From Photobacterium toruni (lineage in GTDB: Bacteria; Pseudomonadota; Gammaproteobacteria; Enterobacterales; Vibrionaceae), in NCBI RefSeq assembly GCF_024529955.1, contig NZ_AP024854.1:1550001-1614000 (forward strand): 64,000 nt of DNA, written 5' to 3'. The translations under genes and the position numbers were made by a program. Shown in pieces: positions 52,700-61,920 of this stretch; within the stretch, counting starts at the first letter, position 1, and the number at the start of each line of letters is the position of its first letter. The notes beneath the pieces were generated by a model. That model made no database searches, was not told where the DNA came from, and saw only the letters and a list, made by a program, of their open reading frames with translations.

Positions 52700-54121
52700 A
52701 TGAACAAGAAAAACGAGCCAACACTATACTGGATTGATTACGAAACCTTTGGTGCCAGTCCAGCAAATGATCGCCCTTGCCAGTTTGCAGGGGTGCGTAC
52801 CGATATGGAGATGAACATTATCGGTGAGCCTTTGGTGATCTATTGTAAGCCACCAGCCGATTACCTTCCCTCTCCTGAGGCCTGTTTGATTACAGGTATT
52901 ACGCCACAAGAAGCAATGGAGAAAGGTTTATCTGAGCCTGAGTTTATTGCTCAAATTCATGCTGAACTATCAAAGCCTAATACCTGTGTCATTGGTTATA
53001 ACAACGTCCGCTTTGATGATGAAGTGACGCGGTATACGTTATACCGTAACTTTTATGACCCTTATGGCTGGGCGTGGCAAAATGGTAACTCTCGTTGGGA
53101 TTTACTCGATATCATGCGTACTTGTTATGCATTGCGTCCTGATGGGCTTAACTGGCCGACAGATGATGAAGGTCGTCCGAGCTTTAAGCTTGAGAAGCTC
53201 TCTATCGCTAATGGGATTGAACACGCGAATGCCCATGATGCCATGGCAGATGTGTACGCTACTATTGAGCTGGCGAAGATTTTAAAGCAAAACCAACCTA
53301 AACTATTTGATTACTTATTTGAGTTACGCCATAAACGCAAGTTACAAGAGTTAATCGATATTGTTGATCTGACTCCTATTGTGCATGTATCAGGTATGTT
53401 CGGTACTGAGTGCGGCAATACCAGCTGGATTGTGCCGATGGCTTGGCACCCTGACAATAAAAATGCGGTGATCTGCATTAACCTTGCTCAAGATCCAACG
53501 CCTTTGATTGAGCTAAATGCTGATCAACTGCGTGAACGTTTATACACTAAGCGTATCGATCTTGGTCCTGATGAGTTACCCGTCCCGATTAAAGAAGTGC
53601 ATTTAAATAAGTGTCCGGTGCTTGCGCCTGCAAAAACCCTTAAAGCTGAAGATGCGGCACGATTAGGGATTGATCGCGAATTATGTCTTAAACATTTAGC
53701 ACTATTAAAGCAGCACCCAGAAGTTCGTGCGAAGTTACTTGAAATGTTTAGTGTTAAACGTGAATACGCTAATAGCGGCAACGTTGATACCATGCTTTAT
53801 GATGGTTTCTTCTCTACCGCTGATCGTTCTACGATGGATATTATTCGTGAAACGGCAGTTGATTCATTGGCAACCTTGGAAATCAATGTCGATGACGAGC
53901 GTATTAAGCCGCTATTGTTCCGCTATCGTGCGCGTAACTACCCTCTAACGCTTACCTATCAAGAACAACAACGTTGGAAACATCATTGCCAAGATTTCTT
54001 TGAAGAGAACATGCAAAAATACATGGAAAACTTTGAAGCGGCAGCACTTGATTGTCAATCTAATGAAAACAAAATGAAGATCATGAAGTCGCTATATGAC
54101 TACATTAGCAAATTAGTGTAA
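52700..54121 (+). CDS. sbcB: Exodeoxyribonuclease I
   Basis: 473 aa, same length as E. coli ExoI (475). DEDDh 3'-5' exonuclease acting on single-stranded DNA in mismatch repair and recombination. Catalytic D13 and E15 in WIDYETFG; HDAMADV carries the later His/Asp. The ExoI C-terminal SH3-like and helical regions are complete. A 13-base direct repeat covering codons 9-13 (52725-52737) is the candidate integration core, so the first eight codons and the promoter now come from the element. Followed by a good terminator. Confidence 0.95.
   Translation: MNKKNEPTLYWIDYETFGASPANDRPCQFAGVRTDMEMNIIGEPLVIYCKPPADYLPSPEACLITGITPQEAMEKGLSEPEFIAQIHAELSKPNTCVIGYNNVRFDDEVTRYTLYRNFYDPYGWAWQNGNSRWDLLDIMRTCYALRPDGLNWPTDDEGRPSFKLEKLSIANGIEHANAHDAMADVYATIELAKILKQNQPKLFDYLFELRHKRKLQELIDIVDLTPIVHVSGMFGTECGNTSWIVPMAWHPDNKNAVICINLAQDPTPLIELNADQLRERLYTKRIDLGPDELPVPIKEVHLNKCPVLAPAKTLKAEDAARLGIDRELCLKHLALLKQHPEVRAKLLEMFSVKREYANSGNVDTMLYDGFFSTADRSTMDIIRETAVDSLATLEINVDDERIKPLLFRYRARNYPLTLTYQEQQRWKHHCQDFFEENMQKYMENFEAAALDCQSNENKMKIMKSLYDYISKLV
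52725..52737 (+). other. Candidate attR core
   Basis: TATACTGGATTGA, exact copy of 13448-13460, within sbcB codons 9-13, including the first two bases of the catalytic Asp13 codon. Confidence 0.6.
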
Positions 54122-54150
54122 TTCATAACGCTACAAACATAATGTTATAA

Positions 54151-54184
54151 GCTCATCATATTCATTTATGGTGAGCTTTTTTAT
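54151..54184 (+). terminator. Terminator after sbcB
   Basis: GCTCATCAT (54151-54159) pairs with ATGGTGAGC (54168-54176) with one G-U, followed by TTTTTT. Confidence 0.85.
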
Positions 54185-54280
54185 TATAAATAAGACCCGT
54201 TATTTGATGATTGTCGTAATTCCGTCAACACTTAATGCTATCGAGTGAGGTTGTATTCGAATAGTTTACAAATAGGTGGC

Positions 54281-54787
54281 ATGATGACGACCAAAACAGC
54301 AATAAAATGTTATCGATTTGAAGGTATTGATTTTATTCCTGAAAACAGATTACTTCGATGGCATGACAATCAACAAACCCTATTAACTGATGACGAATCT
54401 CGTTTTTTAGCCTCGCTTTGTTATCTTGCTGGTGAAGTTGTCAGTATAGAATCGGTATATCGTTATACCTTTACCTACCCCAATGCATACGAAGATAGCA
54501 GCGATCATCATTATGATCTTAATATTTTATTACTCTCGCTATCTAAAAAATTACTTCGTAATGGAAAAATGGCAATACCTATCTATATTATTCCTAGCTA
54601 TGGCTTTCGCGTGTCATTACCAAACACGGCAGCAGTACGTAATGAAATGCCTAAACTAAAAAAAGTGCTTCCGTGGAAAAATATTACCCAAAATCATTCA
54701 AAAAAACCTTTTCTTATGATGATAAATTTAAATTATGCAATCATTTTTGCTATCGTAATAATTACATTAACGCTACTGGTTAATTGA
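54281..54787 (+). CDS. ToxR/CadC-like membrane transcription regulator
   Basis: About 168 aa from the ATG at 54281 (ribosome site AGGTGG); an ATG at 54245 has no ribosome site. An N-terminal OmpR-type winged helix (about 15-105: ENRLLRWHDNQQTLLTDDESRFLASLCYL... IPSYGFRV) is followed by a basic linker and one C-terminal membrane segment (about 147-165). No periplasmic domain. This is the topology of ToxR/CadC-family regulators with a very short outside part. Target unknown; neighbours suggest lrgAB. Confidence 0.75.
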   Translation: MMTTKTAIKCYRFEGIDFIPENRLLRWHDNQQTLLTDDESRFLASLCYLAGEVVSIESVYRYTFTYPNAYEDSSDHHYDLNILLLSLSKKLLRNGKMAIPIYIIPSYGFRVSLPNTAAVRNEMPKLKKVLPWKNITQNHSKKPFLMMINLNYAIIFAIVIITLTLLVN

Positions 54788-54898
54788 TATTAGTTAACAA
54801 CTAAGCATCATTAGTGCTTGTTTTATCAACGAAAACAAATATAGTTCATTACTCGTGAAAAATTAGTGTGACAATTGTCATGGTAATTTGTATGATGA

Positions 54899-55270
54899 AT
54901 GAAACATTTAAGAGTTATTGTCCACATGAATTACATCCGCTCATTTGCCATCGTTATGGTTTGTTTCTTTTTAGGACAAGCTATTCAGCATTTTTCTAGG
55001 TTACCTGTTCCTGGCAGTATTATTGGTTTATTTATCCTTTTTATTGGCCTTGTTACTGGTGTTTGCCGTGCTGAATGGGTTGAAAGTACCTGCAATTTAT
55101 TAATTAAACACATGGCGCTACTATTTGTGCCTGTTGGTGTCGGTTTAATGAATTACTTAGGTATCATTGAAAATAACGCTGCCATTATTTTTGCAAGTAC
55201 ACTTGGTAGTACCACTATTGTATTAATTGTGATCGGTTTAGCTGTACACCATAAGGAGAAAAATTCATGA
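54899..55270 (+). CDS. lrgA: LrgA/CidA family holin-like protein
   Basis: 123 aa (or 114 from the ATG at 54926) with four membrane segments. Family segment RLPVPGSIIGLFILFIGL (about 34-51) and LLFVPVGVGLMNYL (about 75-88) are clear. Works with LrgB in pyruvate/overflow transport and murein hydrolase control. Overlaps lrgB by 4 bases (ATGA). Confidence 0.88.
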   Translation: MKHLRVIVHMNYIRSFAIVMVCFFLGQAIQHFSRLPVPGSIIGLFILFIGLVTGVCRAEWVESTCNLLIKHMALLFVPVGVGLMNYLGIIENNAAIIFASTLGSTTIVLIVIGLAVHHKEKNS

Positions 55271-55953
55271 TTTGGTTAGTGGCAACTTTAGTCTGTTTTT
55301 ATTCTGCGCGTTATTTAGCAATGAAAATCAAAAATCCTTTTTTCAACCCTCTTTTAATAACGCTTATTGTCATGATTGTGGCATTAAGATGGTTGGCAGT
55401 ACCTTACCAAACCTATTTTGCTCAAAATGAAGTGATTAACTATTTATTAGGTCCTGCTGTTGTCGCGTTAGCTTTTCCTTTATATCAACAAATTGGGCTA
55501 ATTCGCAGTAAGTGGAAAACGATTTTAACCTCTTGTTTTGTTGGTAGCGTATTATCAATGACCTTTGGTACTGCAATTGCTTTTTCTATGGGTGCTGATG
55601 CGCAACTTGCAGCCAGTATTTTACCTAAATCGATCACTACGCCACTCGCAATGGCTGCTTCTCAACAAATTGGTGGTATTCCTGCGATCACTTCTGCCAT
55701 GGTTATTATTGTTGGTTTATTTGGTGCGGTATTAGGCTATCCGATCATGAAACTATTTCGTGTAAAGCACCCATTAGCAAAAGGCTTATCCATTGGTACG
55801 GTCTCACATGCATTAGGTACCGCTAAAGCTGTAGAAGAAGATTACCAAGAAGGTGCGTTTAGTTCGTTAGCATTGGTTATTTGTGGAATCATGACAACCC
55901 TATTGGCTCCACTGATGTTCCCTCTCTTATTACGTATTTTTGGGCATGCTTAA
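55267..55953 (+). CDS. lrgB: LrgB/CidB family membrane protein
   Basis: 228 aa, six or seven membrane segments, with the LrgB signature YLLGPAVVALAFPLYQQ (about 60-76) and SILPKSITTPLAMAASQQIGG (about 117-137), and GTVSHALGTAKA near the end. Full length; partner of LrgA. Confidence 0.9.
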   Translation: MIWLVATLVCFYSARYLAMKIKNPFFNPLLITLIVMIVALRWLAVPYQTYFAQNEVINYLLGPAVVALAFPLYQQIGLIRSKWKTILTSCFVGSVLSMTFGTAIAFSMGADAQLAASILPKSITTPLAMAASQQIGGIPAITSAMVIIVGLFGAVLGYPIMKLFRVKHPLAKGLSIGTVSHALGTAKAVEEDYQEGAFSSLALVICGIMTTLLAPLMFPLLLRIFGHA

Positions 55954-56168
55954 CAGCAGTAAATACAGGTGAACAAAAAACAATCTAAATGGTCAAATAT
56001 CAATAAGTTATTGAAATAATATCTTGTTAGTTTCAGAAACAAGTGTGACGCCACTCTCAATAATGTAATAGGTGCAATGGCAAAACAAATAATGTGATCA
56101 AGATCACTCTTAGAGTATGGAGATTCACATAGAATGTTTTGCCATAAACAATGAAGGAGTAACACCCA
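55954..56168 (+). promoter_or_regulatory. cdd promoter region with CRP-like sites
   Basis: TGTGATCAAGATCACT at 56093-56108 matches the CRP consensus (TGTGA-N6-TCACA) well; TGTGACGCCACTCTCA at 56044-56059 is a weaker second match 49 bases upstream. Two CRP sites with this spacing resemble CytR/CRP-controlled nucleoside promoters of enterobacteria and Vibrio. Ribosome site GAAGGAG follows. Confidence 0.7.
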
Positions 56169-57056
56169 ATGTACGCACGTGTTATAAAAGCATTAAGCTT
56201 ATTACCTGCAGAATTGGCGTCAGCTTTAGAGCCTATTATTGAAGCTTCAGATTTCGATTCAACTATCAGTCCTGAGCAATTTGAATTTTTATTATCAACA
56301 ACTCAGATGACAGACACTGAACTTCGCTTGGCTCTCCTTCCTATTGCTGCTTCTTATGCTGTAGTCCCTATTTCTAATTTCTATGTCGGTGCGATTGTTC
56401 GTGGCACATCAGGTCGCCTTTATTTTGGTGCCAACATGGAATTTGAAAACGCAAGTATGGCTTGTACTATTCATGCTGAACAATCTGCTATTAGCCACGC
56501 ATGGATCAAAGGTGAAGTTGGCATTAAAGATGTCACTATTAATTACAGCCCTTGCGGTCACTGTCGTCAGTTCATGAATGAATTAACATCGGCTAATGAC
56601 ATGATTATCCAACTCCCTCAACGCGAACCAATGACCTTGCAACAATACTTACCTGATTCATTTGGTCCTTTAGATTTAGGGATTAAAGACGGTCTATTAA
56701 GTGATTTTGATAATGGCATTTGTATTGAAGAAAGCTCTGAATTGGCAATTAGTGCTTGTAAAGCGGCTAACCGTTCACATGCACCTTACTCGAAAAATTT
56801 CAGCGGTGTAGCATTAAAAGCACAAGATGGTCGTATCTTTGAGGGAATGTATGCAGAAAATGCAGCTTTCAACCCAAGTTTACCGCCATTACAAGTCGCA
56901 TTAATTAATATGAATATGTCTAACTATTCATTAGCTGAAATTGCAGAAGCGGCATTAGTAGAAAGTGCTGAGAGTAAGATCAGCCAATTAGCGCGTACAC
57001 AAGCATTATTAGAAGCACTGAACCCTGACATTCAGCTTACATATGTTGCTTATTAA
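56169..57056 (+). CDS. cdd: Cytidine deaminase
   Basis: 295 aa, the two-domain E. coli type (294 aa). Zinc site and catalytic Glu: H102-A-E104 and C129-G-H-C132, at the same numbers as E. coli Cdd. It deaminates cytidine and deoxycytidine to uridine forms in pyrimidine salvage. The C-terminal domain is the degenerate, non-catalytic repeat. Confidence 0.95.
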   Translation: MYARVIKALSLLPAELASALEPIIEASDFDSTISPEQFEFLLSTTQMTDTELRLALLPIAASYAVVPISNFYVGAIVRGTSGRLYFGANMEFENASMACTIHAEQSAISHAWIKGEVGIKDVTINYSPCGHCRQFMNELTSANDMIIQLPQREPMTLQQYLPDSFGPLDLGIKDGLLSDFDNGICIEESSELAISACKAANRSHAPYSKNFSGVALKAQDGRIFEGMYAENAAFNPSLPPLQVALINMNMSNYSLAEIAEAALVESAESKISQLARTQALLEALNPDIQLTYVAY

Positions 57057-57085
57057 GTCAGCAATTAATTATAAAAGACAAAAGA

Positions 57086-57109
57086 GACCGCCTTACTGGC
57101 GGTTTTTTA
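57086..57109 (+). terminator. Terminator after cdd
   Basis: ACCGCC (57087-57092), loop TTACT, GGCGGT (57098-57103), followed by six T. Confidence 0.9.
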
Positions 57110-57182
57110 TTATCTAAACTTGAACAATGTTGGCTATCAAACATCAAAAGCGTATCATCTTGCCACCTCATTATTAGAAGCA

Positions 57183-58064
57183 ATGACAATGTCTCAAACT
57201 CATAATCCTTTGCGGGGCGCAGCATGGATGCTTACGGCAGGGCTAGCGTTTGCCGTAGTAAACAGCTTAGCTCAATACCTTAGTATCAAAATGCATGTTC
57301 CTTCGACCTCTGTGGCGTTGATCCAATACTTTATTGCATTAATCGCAATGCTGCCTTGGTTACGCACGTTAGGTATTCGTCAATCGCTTAAAACTAATCA
57401 CTTTTGGTTACACTGCTTACGGGTGTTTTTTGCGGTTATTGGTATTCAATTATGGTTATGGGCATTAGCCTACCCTGTTCCTATTTGGCAAGGTATTGCA
57501 TTGCTAATGATTTCCCCTTTGTTTGCCACTATTGGCTCTGGGTTAATTCTAAAAGAAACAGTCGGTAAGGCGCGTTGGCTGGCAACCTTAGGTGGTTTTG
57601 TTGGCGCGATGATCATCTTAGAACCATGGTCTGAAGATTTTAACATTGCAACATTGTTACCGGTGGGAGCGGCCTTTTTCTGGGCGGCGTATTCATTGAT
57701 GGTGAAGAAGCAATCTCGCCATGAATCACCAACAACAATTGTAATGTACCTACTTATTTTAATGACGCCATTTAACCTTATTCTAGCTGCCCCTGATTTT
57801 ACGATGCCAACAGTGAGCTTTAGCTGGTGGTTATTACTTCTTGCAGGTTTATTAACTGGACTGGCACAATGGGCAATTGCAAAGGCTTATGCTGTGGCTG
57901 ATGCTTCTTTTGTACAACCGTTTGACCATGCAAAATTACCACTTAACGTATTAGGTGGTTGGTTAGTCTTTGGCTGGACACCACCGGGTAGATTATGGCT
58001 GGGGGCTGGAATTATTATTCTCTCGGTTGCCTTTATTACCCATTGGGAAAACCGAAAAAAATAA
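57183..58064 (+). CDS. EamA/DMT-family transporter
   Basis: About 293 aa from the ATG at 57183 (AGAAG upstream); a start at 57120 would overlap the terminator tail region and add 21 residues. Ten predicted membrane helices in two EamA repeats (AAWMLTAGLAFAVVNSLAQYL at the start; ATLLPVGAAFFWAAYSLMVKK at the second). Drug/metabolite exporter family; substrate not predictable. It has its own terminator. Confidence 0.85.
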   Translation: MTMSQTHNPLRGAAWMLTAGLAFAVVNSLAQYLSIKMHVPSTSVALIQYFIALIAMLPWLRTLGIRQSLKTNHFWLHCLRVFFAVIGIQLWLWALAYPVPIWQGIALLMISPLFATIGSGLILKETVGKARWLATLGGFVGAMIILEPWSEDFNIATLLPVGAAFFWAAYSLMVKKQSRHESPTTIVMYLLILMTPFNLILAAPDFTMPTVSFSWWLLLLAGLLTGLAQWAIAKAYAVADASFVQPFDHAKLPLNVLGGWLVFGWTPPGRLWLGAGIIILSVAFITHWENRKK

Positions 58065-58071
58065 CTGTTTA

Positions 58072-58100
58072 AACCGCTTATGATAAGCGGTTTTTTTTTA
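58072..58100 (+). terminator. Terminator after the EamA transporter
   Basis: AAACCGCTTA (58072-58081) and TAAGCGGTTT (58085-58094), followed by a T run. Confidence 0.9.
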
Positions 58101-58145
58101 CTTTATGTTTTTATAGTCTCTTATTTCCCATTAAATTCCCGCACA

Positions 58146-58161
58146 AAGCAAACGATTGCGT
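58146..58161 (+). promoter_or_regulatory. PurR operator upstream of purT
   Basis: AAGCAAACGATTGCGT fits the PurR consensus ANGCAANCGNTTNCNT at every defined position. Located 68 bases upstream of purT. Confidence 0.85.
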
Positions 58162-58228
58162 AAACATAAAAATAAGGTATTATTAGCGACAGATTTCACC
58201 TTTAAATGATAAATCGTAAGGAATTTCA

Positions 58229-59404
58229 ATGTTTGGTACAGCTACTTGTTCTGATGCAACCCGTGTATTACTGCTTGGCTCTGGTGAGCTTGGTAAAGAA
58301 GTTGCTATTGAGTGTCAGCGTCTTGGGCTTGAAGTAATTGCTGTTGATCGTTATGAGAATGCCCCAGCAATGCAGGTTGCCCATCGTAGCCATGTGATTG
58401 ATATGTTAGATGGTGATGCACTTAAACGTATTATTGCCCTTGAAAAACCTCATTTTGTTGTGCCTGAAATTGAAGCAATTGCAACTGATACCCTTGTTGA
58501 ACTGGAAGGCCAAGGTGTCAATATTGTACCAACTGCTAACGCGACTAAACTAACTATGAACCGTGAAGGTATTCGTCGCCTAGCCGCTGAAGCCTTAGCC
58601 ATTCCAACCTCCCCTTACGAATTTTCCGATCAATATGCAGATTTTGAAGCATCGGTACATCGCATTGGCATGCCATGTGTTGTTAAGCCAATCATGAGTT
58701 CATCCGGCAAAGGTCAAAGTGTGATTAAAACTGCCGCTGACATTGAATCTGCGTGGCAATATGCACAAGAAGGCGGACGTGCGGGTGCGGGTCGGGTCAT
58801 TGTGGAAGGCTTTGTTGATTTTGACTATGAAATTACCCTACTGACTGTACGTGCAGTTGATGGTGTGCATTTTTGTGCGCCAATTGGTCACCGCCAACAA
58901 GATGGCGACTACCGTGAATCATGGCAGCCACAATACATGTCTGCTGCCGCTCTAAAAGCCGCTGAGGACGTTGCTAAGAAGGTTGTAAATGAATTAGGCG
59001 GTTATGGCCTCTTTGGCGTGGAATTGTTTGTTAAAGGCGATACAGTGCTGTTTAGCGAGGTATCTCCTCGCCCGCACGATACTGGAATGGTAACTCTAAT
59101 CTCTCAAGAATTATCTGAATTTGCTCTACATGTTCGTGCTTTCTTAGGACTACCTATTGAACAAATTACCCACTATGGAGCATCAGCTTCTGCGGTTATT
59201 CTTGCTGACGGTATTTCTACCAATATTCGATTTGATAATTTAGCTGAGGCGCTCTCTCGTCCACAAACACAAATCAGACTATTTGGTAAGCCAGAAAGCA
59301 ATGGTCGCCGCCGACTTGGGATTGCGCTTACGCGCCGTGATGACATTGATACAGCGGTAAGTGATGCCATTACTACAGCAGCCGAGGTGAAGGTCATTCT
59401 ATAG
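58229..59404 (+). CDS. purT: Formate-dependent phosphoribosylglycinamide formyltransferase 2
   Basis: 391-aa ATP-grasp enzyme (E. coli PurT 392 aa). It converts GAR to FGAR with formate and ATP in purine synthesis. Motifs: [63 protein letters not shown] and [14 protein letters not shown]. Ribosome site AAGGAAT. The PurR box upstream shows purine control. Confidence 0.96.
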   Translation: MFGTATCSDATRVLLLGSGELGKEVAIECQRLGLEVIAVDRYENAPAMQVAHRSHVIDMLDGDALKRIIALEKPHFVVPEIEAIATDTLVELEGQGVNIVPTANATKLTMNREGIRRLAAEALAIPTSPYEFSDQYADFEASVHRIGMPCVVKPIMSSSGKGQSVIKTAADIESAWQYAQEGGRAGAGRVIVEGFVDFDYEITLLTVRAVDGVHFCAPIGHRQQDGDYRESWQPQYMSAAALKAAEDVAKKVVNELGGYGLFGVELFVKGDTVLFSEVSPRPHDTGMVTLISQELSEFALHVRAFLGLPIEQITHYGASASAVILADGISTNIRFDNLAEALSRPQTQIRLFGKPESNGRRRLGIALTRRDDIDTAVSDAITTAAEVKVIL

Positions 59405-59428
59405 CCTTAGCGGTGCAATAAAGACAAC

Positions 59429-59458
59429 CAAGGCGTCACATGGACGCCTTGAGTTTTT
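59429..59458 (+). terminator. Terminator after purT
   Basis: CAAGGCGTC (59429-59437), loop ACATG, GACGCCTTG (59443-59451), then AGTTTTT. It lies between convergent purT and tpm. Confidence 0.9.
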
Positions 59459-59480
59459 CATCTATACGATGATCAGTCTA

Positions 59481-60119
59481 TTAAACTTCAATTAACCATA
59501 CTTCTTCAGCAAAACGCTCAACACCACGTTGACGGCGAGGATGAGTTGCATCAGCTTCATCGCGTTCTAATAGCGTGATTTTACACTTACTGAATAACGC
59601 TGCTATTTCAGCCTTTGGCACTGAAAACGGAGGACCATCCATTTGTGATTGCGGATAATCTAAAGTCACTAATAAAATACGCCCACCGGGTTTAATTAAC
59701 TGCAATAAACGTTCAACATAACGTTCACGCATTGATTGTGGCATCGCGACTAATGCTGCACGATCATATATCACGTCAGCAGGTGCGACAGGAACAGTAA
59801 AATAATCACCCTGATAAATGGTTATTTCATCAAATGAATATACATGCTCACAGCCGATCCCTGTTACTAATGGTGTATACAAATTCTCTGCAAAAAAAGC
59901 TTTCACTGCGATATCACTTAGCTCAATACCAACCACATCGTTATGACGTGTAGCGAGCCATACTAAGTCTTCCGATTTACCACACATTGGCACTAATACG
60001 CGATCATCACGTTGAGCATTAACTTGTGGCCAATATTTTATTAGTAATGGATTAACATCGGTTAAGTGAAAACCAATACGATCTTCAGCCCAACGGCTAT
60101 GCCAAAATTCAGCGTCCAT
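59481..60119 (-). CDS. tpm: Thiopurine S-methyltransferase
   Basis: 212 aa, TPMT family of gamma-proteobacteria (about 215 aa). Start MDAEFWHSRWAEDRIGFHL; SAM-binding VLVPMCGKSEDLVWLA (about 42-57) and VVGIELSD. In bacteria it methylates selenium and tellurium oxyanions and thiopurines. Confidence 0.92.
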   Translation of the reverse strand: MDAEFWHSRWAEDRIGFHLTDVNPLLIKYWPQVNAQRDDRVLVPMCGKSEDLVWLATRHNDVVGIELSDIAVKAFFAENLYTPLVTGIGCEHVYSFDEITIYQGDYFTVPVAPADVIYDRAALVAMPQSMRERYVERLLQLIKPGGRILLVTLDYPQSQMDGPPFSVPKAEIAALFSKCKITLLERDEADATHPRRQRGVERFAEEVWLIEV

Positions 60120-60246
60120 GTATTACCTTCTTTCTTTATATATTTTTTATTTGGTGCTAGTTGACCATAAGTCACTATTGAGACTCAAGGGTTAAGTGCA
60201 GAAGACGTTGGAAAAAGGAAGTGCTGGAAGTGCTGGAGGTGAGGAT

Positions 60247-60291
60247 AAACAAGGCAAACAAGGCAAACAAGGCAAACAAGGCAAACAAGGC
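60247..60291. repeat. Five tandem AAACAAGGC units
   Basis: Perfect 9-bp repeat, five copies, directly before a terminator hairpin. Confidence 0.95.
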
Positions 60292-60307
60292 ACCTTATAA
60301 TAATCAA

Positions 60308-60340
60308 CAAAAAAGGGATGCCATAGCATCCCCTTTTTAT
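60308..60340. terminator. Bidirectional terminator
   Basis: AAAAGGGATGC, loop CATA, GCATCCCCTTTT, with A and T runs on both sides. Lies between tpm upstream region and the hypothetical gene at 60427. Confidence 0.8.
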
Positions 60341-60426
60341 TGACCACGCTGATAGCTAGATCAAAAATCTGTTTTTCAATTTTTCTATCGGAGAGTCATT
60401 GAATAACGATTGGAAGCCACTCAGGT

Positions 60427-60720
60427 TTATGAAATTCTGAATAGTTTAATCGAATCACGACGAACCGTTACACCACGGAAAGTTACTGGCTCTAACAACG
60501 TCATTAGTTGCTTAGAAACGAAAAACTTACCGCCATAGCTACGATCACCGCCACGATTAACCCAATCAGCAAATTCATCAGCCAGACTGAACATTGAGTT
60601 ACCGACTAATAAAACTAGAACTTTAGCCACTTCGCTATCGTTCTGACGGTTAAACTCTGCGTCACGAACTTTCTTACGATATTCGTCGACAATTCTTTCA
60701 AGGCACTCAAATCTGCTCAT
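60427..60720 (-). CDS. Conserved-looking hypothetical protein
   Basis: 97 aa from the ATG at 60720 (MSRFECLER); upstream start at 60762 would add 14 residues. Soluble, with a helical first part and a VTVRRDSIKLFRIS strand end. Balanced codon use suggests a real gene. No family recognised. Confidence 0.6.
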   Translation of the reverse strand: MSRFECLERIVDEYRKKVRDAEFNRQNDSEVAKVLVLLVGNSMFSLADEFADWVNRGGDRSYGGKFFVSKQLMTLLEPVTFRGVTVRRDSIKLFRIS

Positions 60721-60957
60721 ATACACCACCATAAAAATCGAGGCGTGGATACTACTGCTCAACTCCCGTTAAATCAAGCCATCTCAGCATGTTTCTTGTG
60801 TTTAATCATTAAATTTTTCACTTCAATAACATTATTAACACTTATCACTCAAAAAAAGTGTCTTTCTGTTTATTTTTACTCTTTTGAAAAAGTTTATTTA
60901 AAATGCATCTTTGTAAGCGTTAGAATAATTCCTTTCCCTTACTGCGGGTAACAACCT

Positions 60958-61365
60958 ATGAATAAAAAAGACGACTTTCACCTATTTGGTCAGCTTAATA
61001 GTGAATTTAGGACGATAACTGCAATGATTGATCTTTATTGCTTGAAAAATCACCAAATCAACCATAAAAATTTTCAACGTTGTGATAGCTGTGAGCAATT
61101 TAGCGTTTATGTAAAGCAACGTCTCGACCGATGCCCTTATGGTGAACAGAAACCAAGTTGCAAGCAGTGCCCGATTCATTGTTATAAACCACAACAAAAG
61201 ATAAAATCACAAACAATCATGCGTTATTCAGGCCCTAAAATGCTAATTAAACATCCTATTATGGCTATCAAACACCTTATTCATGATAAACGTTCAATAC
61301 CTGTGCTAAACAAAGAAATGACATCTAATTATAAAAAAAGGAAAGCGTTATTAAACAATGAATGA
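60958..61365 (+). CDS. ygbA: YgbA-like, nitrous oxide-stimulated promoter family protein
   Basis: 135 aa. The cysteine pattern RCPYGEQKPSCKQCPIHCYKP (about 59-79 in the family layout) and IMRYSGPKMLIKHPIMAIKHLIHDKR match E. coli YgbA and the nitrous oxide-stimulated promoter family. In enterobacteria ygbA belongs to the NO-responsive NsrR regulon, and the cysteines probably bind an iron-sulfur cluster. Role here: nitric oxide stress recovery, inferred. Confidence 0.85.
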   Translation: MNKKDDFHLFGQLNSEFRTITAMIDLYCLKNHQINHKNFQRCDSCEQFSVYVKQRLDRCPYGEQKPSCKQCPIHCYKPQQKIKSQTIMRYSGPKMLIKHPIMAIKHLIHDKRSIPVLNKEMTSNYKKRKALLNNE

Positions 61366-61477
61366 TAAATGATGAATATAAATTGCAGACAGACGGCAGA
61401 TGCAGTCCTTATAGAAATAAAGACTGCTTCAATAACAACATCACTGTTGTCTAGTTAGTTACTGAGTTATGTTTTAA

Positions 61478-61846
61478 TTAGTTACGATAAAAATCAATAA
61501 CTTCAATTTTTACTGGCGTATTCTTTTTTGTTAACTCAACGGTAAATTGATCTTCATCAACCACTTTAGCATCTTTAGCGCCTTCACCAACAACACTTAC
61601 CCCTTCAATCTTGGTGTAAAGTTTAGTGTAATCATAGTGCATAGTAACCGTTACTTTCGTTGGTGCTGTGGTTGCTAATTCAAATGTACAGATACCTGTT
61701 GGACAAAACACATCAATATCATCGGGTGATGTAACTGATACAGTATCAACATTTTTAACAGGAGTCGCTGTAACAGTGGCCTCACTACACCCTGCTAATA
61801 GCATTGTTGCAGCTACCACAAGAAAACCTAATTGACTTTTTTTCAC
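61478..61846 (-). CDS. Small lipoprotein
   Basis: 122 aa with a lipoprotein signal and lipobox LLAGC (Cys20). Mature part is beta-rich, Thr/Val-rich, with a Cys pair (CPTGIC). No family recognised. Envelope-located. Confidence 0.7.
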   Translation of the reverse strand: MKKSQLGFLVVAATMLLAGCSEATVTATPVKNVDTVSVTSPDDIDVFCPTGICTFELATTAPTKVTVTMHYDYTKLYTKIEGVSVVGEGAKDAKVVDEDQFTVELTKKNTPVKIEVIDFYRN

Positions 61847-61920
61847 TGTTTTATCCTTATTTTATTTATATGCTGCAATATCTACTTTAAATAAATATAT
61901 CACAGCATAAGTTGTCTTTA

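Larger units (their letters stand above)
60120..60426. other. Intergenic region with a 9-bp tandem repeat
   Basis: Contains five AAACAAGGC units and a strong hairpin. A 34-codon frame (GTG at about 60196 to TAA at 60298-60300) reads through the repeat as (Lys-Gln-Gly)5 after a Gly/Ser/Ala stretch, but it has no clear ribosome site. No other gene seen. Confidence 0.45.

Noticed and set aside
55950..56165. 71-aa leftward frame upstream of cdd
   Set aside because: It covers the CRP-type promoter region and has no ribosome site; more likely regulatory DNA.
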